A stretch of 64,000 nucleotides of DNA, taken from positions 2,356,001 to 2,420,000 of the forward strand of contig JANATF010000001.1 of the NCBI GenBank assembly GCA_029449245.1, written 5' to 3'. Source of the DNA: Mortierella alpina (Eukaryota; Mortierellomycota; Mortierellomycetes; Mortierellales; Mortierellaceae). Both the position numbers and the translations under genes were made by a program. Below, piece after piece: positions 58,994 to 64,000 of this stretch (the stretch's first letter is position 1; the number at the start of each line of letters is the position of its first letter). The notes below the pieces were generated by a model that worked only from the letters and a program-made list of their open reading frames with translations, was not told where the DNA came from and did not search any database.

Positions 58994-60434
58994 TTAATGG
59001 TCAAGCTCTCCACGATAAGCCTTGGCCAACTCCTTCACGGCATCGATTGTTCCGATGACAGAACCAGCGGTTCCAATTATGATAATAATTGCCATCAAGA
59101 ACAGTTCGATCTTGCCAACCTTCTTGAAGCCAAAGAGCTTCAAGTAGAAGACAACAGGGAAGACAAAAGTCAGCATTCCATCGCTCAGGGCTCCAAGCAA
59201 GGACATCATCTGACCAAAGTAAGGGAAGAACAAAGCAATGGTTGCGACCAGGATCATCGACAAGGTGCGGAGGACAGCGCGGTAGGCCCATTCGGTTTTG
59301 GCAGAGAATCCACGGCTCTCCAGCTTAAGAGCAGACTCGATCTGGAGGTTGAAGGTAGTCATGAAGAGGGGAATGGCCAACAGGACGTGGAGAGTGATGA
59401 TGATGGTCGAGATGGTGCGAGTGGTGCCTCCGGGAAGGTTCTGGTAGATGGGCGACTTGACACCGTCTCCATAGATGGCATAGCCAGAGGTTGAGCACAG
59501 AAAGTAGAGGAAAGTGACAGTGAGGGTTCCCAAGAGGATGATCTTGTTCCACGATCGCTTGTTCTTCATGCTCTCCTCAACGTGAGGGAAGATAACGTTG
59601 CCGCCATAAGAGAATGCAAAGGTGGCGAGAGCGATCGGCAGATTGCGAGGAATGGCGACATCATGGTGAACTGGTCCAACTGTGCCATCGGGCTTGGCGA
59701 TAGTGTCAAAGTTCTTGCTGTCGAGGATAGCGGCGATCATGACAATGAAGACAACAATGGCGGTCGAGAGTGCACCGAAAATACTGAGGAAGGCAACCTC
59801 GCGCATGGTCTTTGTGAGAATGATGGGAATAACCATGATGGCGGCTGCGATCATGATCCACTGCTTCAAGGTGATCGTGCTGCCCACCGACGAGGCAAGG
59901 TCATGGATGTTGGTTCCTGTCAAGATCAGGTAAAGGACTGGCCCTCCCAGTGCAATTGAATTATAGAAGAAGGTGACCACGATCCTCCCTGGGAGTCCAA
60001 AGGCTGCGTGTGCTACATCGGGGTACTCTCGCAGGCGGTTACGACTGGAAAAGGGAGGAATTGAAAGTGTGAAGTGTGAATTAGTGTGGAGTGCCAAAAA
60101 GATAAGCGGACTTGGAAACAAGCGTGCTATGACTGCTGGGTTATTCATCTTCAACTTACCCGTCATGATAAAGGCACTTGATCAGCTTCTGGTTCGAGTA
60201 GATGGCCATAGCACAGGCAAGTGCAAGGATGATCAGACCAACCCAACCTGCATCGCGGAGAGCAGCGGGCAAGCCCAGCGTTCCAGCGCCAGCAAGGACA
60301 CTGACGACGTTGACATAGGCCTGAAAGTCGGTAGCCTTCCCTGCGGGGGCGTTGGCATAGATGTCACCCTCGAAAGAGCCGCTGGAAACGCTCTCAACGT
60401 CGACTTCACGAGCCTTTTCTATGATCTTGGTCAT
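58994..60434 (-). CDS. Vacuolar-type amino acid transporter (AAAP/AVT family)
   Basis: Multi-pass amino acid/proton carrier of the auxin/amino acid permease family, probably vacuolar. Exons 60160-60434 and 58994-60044 join in phase 2 (CLYHDG|RNRLREYPDVA) to give 441 residues. Features: short acidic N-terminus, the first-helix pattern VNVVSVLAGAGTLGLPAALR with the unwound Gly-rich segment, then YPDVAHAAFGLPGRIVVTFF, ALATFAFSYGGNVIFPHVEE (typical of AVT proteins), FLYFLCSTSGYAIYGD and about 11 predicted helices to the end (IIIIGTAGSVIGTIDAVKEL). The direction of transport and substrates are not predictable. Confidence 0.9.
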
Positions 60435-63400
60435 TATGTGAGACGATGTATGTGTGTATCAGGAACAGAGGATGTTGCGATTGCGGATGGTTGTGGGGTA
60501 TGAGGAAAAGCGAGAACGAGGGGGTGGAGGAGAAATGCGGGGGTGGTGCGGGGGTGGTGCGGGAGGAGGGGATGAGGAGGTGGTGGAGTGCAGGGAATAC
60601 GCTGTGAGAGAATGAGCAACGAGTCAAGAACAAAGAAACCAAAAGAGGAGGATCGAGTATCGATCGCCTTTATACAAAACTTTCTTTCGCAAGGGGTTGT
60701 GCAGCGTCAGAGCACGCCATTGCACCGTTACACGCACAGAGAATATGACTGGCAGGCTGACCTGCAACGGAGTTTCAGCGCTGACAGCAATATTACAAAT
60801 TTGCTTCTGGCAGGCATTCAGCCCGTGCAAACCTGAGGAAAAAACGCACAGCTGCCGAATGGCCCACTCAGACAGTCCCCGCAGTGACAGGATCGTCCAG
60901 CCGGCCAATCCCAGGGCGCAATTTGCCCTTGCATGAGATAACGCCATTCGTGCTGCTTATGGGTCAAGTTTTGTCTATTACTATTTGTGGCCAACGGTTC
61001 CTGAGCAGAGGCCGATCCTACTGCTCACCCATACCCTGCAAAGCCTCGCGCACTCCAGAGCAACAGCGCATGCCCGTACGGTTTGGCTTAATTCAAGTAC
61101 TGTAGTCTTGAAACATCAGAATGTATCATTAGACCCTGAACCATCAAACCCACCAGCTCCAGTTAAATAGCACCGACCAAAGCTCACGCCGCCATTCTAC
61201 TTTGCGTCCAACCGTTAATCGCTTGCACTGACTGTGGAGAGATTTCGTTGATTCACTGGATCTCCGCCCAGAATTAGAAAATGAGGGGCTCACTCCAACA
61301 TGCGTCGCCGCCATGCAAACAATCACGCTATCTAACGCCATTTGGATCGACGTCGTTGCTGCACCCTTATACTCGTGAATGGCAAGTTGATCATCCACCA
61401 CTTCTACACTTAGTTTTCCACGCATGTTTGTAGAATTTACAGTTGGCCGATCGTATGAGGTTTGAGTAACAAACAAACAGCACACTGCTGAAATATCGAA
61501 GTATCGATGGCCAAAAAGTCCTGATGCAAATACGATGCAAGGAACGTCGGTGACATGTCGACTAACCGACGTTTTGTCGACGAAGCTCTCAGTGGCTTAC
61601 CGATGCCTTGCAATTGTAAAAAATACTCCGGAGTGGGCGTTGTCTCACAGATATGTCCTCAAGAGCCGATTAGATGACAGCAGTTGTGCGGAATCACAAG
61701 AAGGTGGGAGAAACGTTGATCGGACAAACTTGACCAAGAATAAAAGCGATACTTTACCCAATCATGTACTCGCGGAGAACAAATAGGGCCAAGAACGGGA
61801 AAGAGTGAGAGAGAGTGACGAGTGATGTTAGCAAACGTTCTTGGCGAGGCGTTGAAAATAGAACAGGAGTACAAAACACATTCAGTGTTGGAAAGGCATC
61901 CCTCGCTCTACAACAATAAAGTGTGGGCTAGTCTGTCGATCGGTAGGAGCTGACGTCTCGTAAAGTTGATTATTCTGCGTTGTCTTGGCAGCCTGTATGT
62001 TTTGACTTTCAAACGGTCGAAACACTCCGGAGGGATGAAGAAAGTAAGGCACTTCAAGACTGAGAAAGTCCTTGATCGGTTCAGACACACTTTTAGGTTC
62101 TTGTTAAATATTGCAAAATGGTGCGAGATTGGCTTTCTCACAGTCTACCGTGGGTTGAGCGATTGTTATTTACTGTGCTAGTGCGGAGGGTACGTGGATC
62201 TGGCGTGGGAGTATGGAGGGAGAAATATAAACAAATGATGAATACTTGCAGAAGAGTATAGTGGAAGCGAGCAGAAAAGGAAAGGGAGAGGCAGAAACAA
62301 AACTCAATTTTGCCTGCGAGGTACCTGTGGGACCTCATTCTCTGTTGCACAAGAGAAACAAACGAGACGGGGCCAGGCAATTTTGTAAGATCTATCCCAC
62401 ATAAACAAAGATATACGAGACCAAGAGTACCGTCGGTTATACGGCAACATCTCGATGGCTGTTACGGAATTATATGGCAATATGCGCAAAAGGTGTAAAA
62501 GCGAGAATCGCTAACGCCAGTAAAGGTGTTCATCACCATTCATTTGAAAACCATCTGCAGGCACAATGCTAGGCTCGTACGACTGGCGGCCTTCTCCAAA
62601 GTGATACGGGATGTGTCTGATATGTAGGAGTTGAAATCGTGAGTGACAAGGCAGTTTTTAATGTACCGCCCTCATTGTTCCAAGCTCACTTGGTCCTTCT
62701 TATCCACTCGCATCGAATCCTTGCTCCAATACCTGTCTCTCTTGTCGTGTGGATCTGGACCCACAAACGACCTCTGAATGCTGGGGTTTACATTCTCCGT
62801 CGCTAATCCACTATTCAATCAGCTCTTTGCTGCGTGACGATATAGATCCCACATGGGCGGGGATTTGGAAGCGAGTAAAGTCACCTACTTTTTAGACGGG
62901 TTGTCAGTTCATTCAGTAAGAGTTAGGAGGAGCGTCCGAGGCGGATCCTATTCCGAGAGGCGGAAGCACATTCTTTGCCAACCTTTCGCTCCATTGACAG
63001 GATATCGGAACTTTTATTTTCTTTAGCCCTTTTGTCGAATGGGATTGTTGATATTCTCGTTAACGTGGCCCCATCCTCATTGTTACAACATTCGAACCAG
63101 CGACCATAAGGGTTGTACCAATGTAGCATTTGCGTTTACGACGAGGCAGATCCCTGGGTAACGTTAAATAGCAGCTTAGAACCTTACGAACTAAGGTTGA
63201 TATAGAGACACTTTATACAAGCGCTGGTGCACTGGGACCCCAAGAACGGACTCGTGCTGACAGCCTCCTTGGACAGGATCTGCTCCAAAAAGGGGCTTCT
63301 TGCTCACGCAGCTTTGGAGCGAGGTCATACATTTTTGCAGCCTTTGTAAATGATAACCATGGAGATGAGCTCCTGAGGTGAAGATTGAAGCAGAAAACGG

Positions 63401-63763
63401 CCGAAGTTTTTGCAGTCAGGTGCTCCTGCTGGTGATGGTGCAAAGTCCCCTTTTTCCAACACCTTGTCTCGCCAGAAAGCAAAATCTCTGAGGTTGGTGT
63501 ACGACGAATTGGTTTAGCCGATGCGTCAAGAAGGTTCTCAGCAAATAAGGGTGTCCTTGATTAGGGTGCAAAAGACGAAGAGGGGTCTCTGATGATGGTA
63601 CCTTCGTCTCAGATGGACCAGGGACGAACTTGGGTGTCGGCGAGACACGGCCACCCATGTTAGAGCGATTAAAGCAATGAGTGCAATGAGTGCGGTGCAA
63701 GCAGCTGCCGTTTCTGAGTCAAACACAGGCTGACAGCGACAGCCGAAGAAAAAAATTTACAAG
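60435..63763. other. Gene-poor region near right edge
   Basis: About 3.3 kb where I could not support a complete gene. It includes the transporter promoter, a 9-bp inverted repeat at 61543-61573 and, near 63200-63700, minus-strand open frames that read partly like protein (for example MGGRVSPTPKFVPGPSETK before a GTACCA donor) but do not join in frame. Either a small multi-exon gene or non-coding DNA. Confidence 0.45.
61543..61573. repeat. 9-bp perfect inverted repeat with 13-bp spacer
   Basis: aacgtcggt at 61543-61551 is the exact reverse complement of accgacgtt at 61565-61573. Could form a hairpin or bind a dimeric factor. It is not attached to a recognised gene. Confidence 0.6.
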
Positions 63764-63940
63764 GCAGATCGTGTGGTGTGGACGGAAGCCCGGGGTGTCA
63801 TCAACGAAGGATCGTTACGCTTCCTGCAGGGTATTTCCGATGAGCTGTTGTTTGTCCTGGAGAAGCCGGGCGAGGAGAGAAAGGCGCACTTTCAAAAACA
63901 AAAGGATGTTGCCCTTACGGAGCGAATGAATACGTTTTGA
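63764..63940 (+). CDS. 3' exon of an unidentified gene near the right edge
   Basis: A 58-codon open frame ending in TGA at 63940 with composition like real protein: ADRVVWTEARGVINEGS, FLQGISDELLFVLEKPGEER, KDVALTERMNTF. It can begin after an acceptor (TTTACAAG| at 63763) preceded by a CTGAC branch-like site at 63730. Upstream exons on the plus strand were not identified, and no family is recognised. Confidence 0.45.
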   Translation, partial: ADRVVWTEARGVINEGSLRFLQGISDELLFVLEKPGEERKAHFQKQKDVALTERMNTF

Positions 63941-64000
63941 ATACAACGTCAATTCTGGTTTGCACCCGATCGACTTGGATCGAACTGATCACATAAATAT

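Noticed and set aside
59582-59959. Plus-strand acidic frame over the amino acid transporter
   Set aside because: Reverse reading of hydrophobic helices gives Asp/Glu/Asn-rich peptides; the minus strand is clearly the transporter.
1-64000. tRNA, rRNA, CRISPR or complete transposable element
   Set aside because: No cloverleaf with GGTTCGAATCC-type arm, no spaced repeats, no transposase or reverse transcriptase frame and no long terminal repeats were seen by eye; a covariance-model scan could still find small RNAs.

Overview
This window looks like nuclear DNA of an early-diverging filamentous fungus. It carries dense, short GT-AG introns (mostly 50-160 bp, many near CTAAC/CTGAC branch sites), chitin deacetylases, a fungal Skt5/Chs4-type chitin synthase activator, a class I myosin, a fungal complex I subunit (so not a Saccharomyces-type yeast) and many glutamine-rich tracts. 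A Mucoromycota, Mortierella-like genome is my best inference; nothing in the sequence proves it. Exon boundaries below were deduced by eye from splice consensus, frame continuity and family knowledge. Where all exon phases close to a full reading frame I say so.

Left part (1-20,040): a truncated XPG/FEN-like nuclease gene at the edge; a chromatin protein joining ankyrin repeats, a bromodomain and a BAH domain; two tandem chitin deacetylase paralogs; the cohesin regulator PDS5; divergent from it a short TFIIIC subunit 5 homolog; NAF1 (H/ACA snoRNP assembly); divergent from it mitochondrial ribosomal protein S16.

Middle (20,040-37,200): a Skt5/Chs4-like Sel1-repeat protein with a CaaX end, a hypothetical protein, a long SET-MYND (SMYD) protein, a complex I 21-kDa subunit, a 16-exon class I myosin, a glutathione S-transferase, a PDRG1-type prefoldin-like protein assembled from five small exons, and a Yar1-like ankyrin protein.

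Right part (37,400-64,000): three tandem paralogous MFS monocarboxylate-type transporters on the minus strand; an unrecognised 839-residue protein; the COMPASS subunit Swd1/RbBP5 divergent from an uncharacterised WD-repeat protein; Ddi1 (UBL-retropepsin-UBA); a vacuolar-type amino acid transporter; then about 3.3 kb with no gene I can support and a partial 3' exon at the right edge.

There is no operon logic. Shared themes are chromatin and gene expression (RSC-like protein, PDS5, TFIIIC5, SMYD, Swd1, NAF1), cell wall and cortex (deacetylases, Skt5, myosin I) and membrane transport (MFS triplet, amino acid carrier). No tRNA, rRNA, CRISPR array or intact transposon was recognised. The points most worth following are the XPG-like protein with its zinc-knuckle-like basic extension, the ankyrin-bromodomain-BAH fusion with an in-frame stopless intron, the half-length TFIIIC5 with a 16-nt microexon, and the MFS triplet with intron differences.
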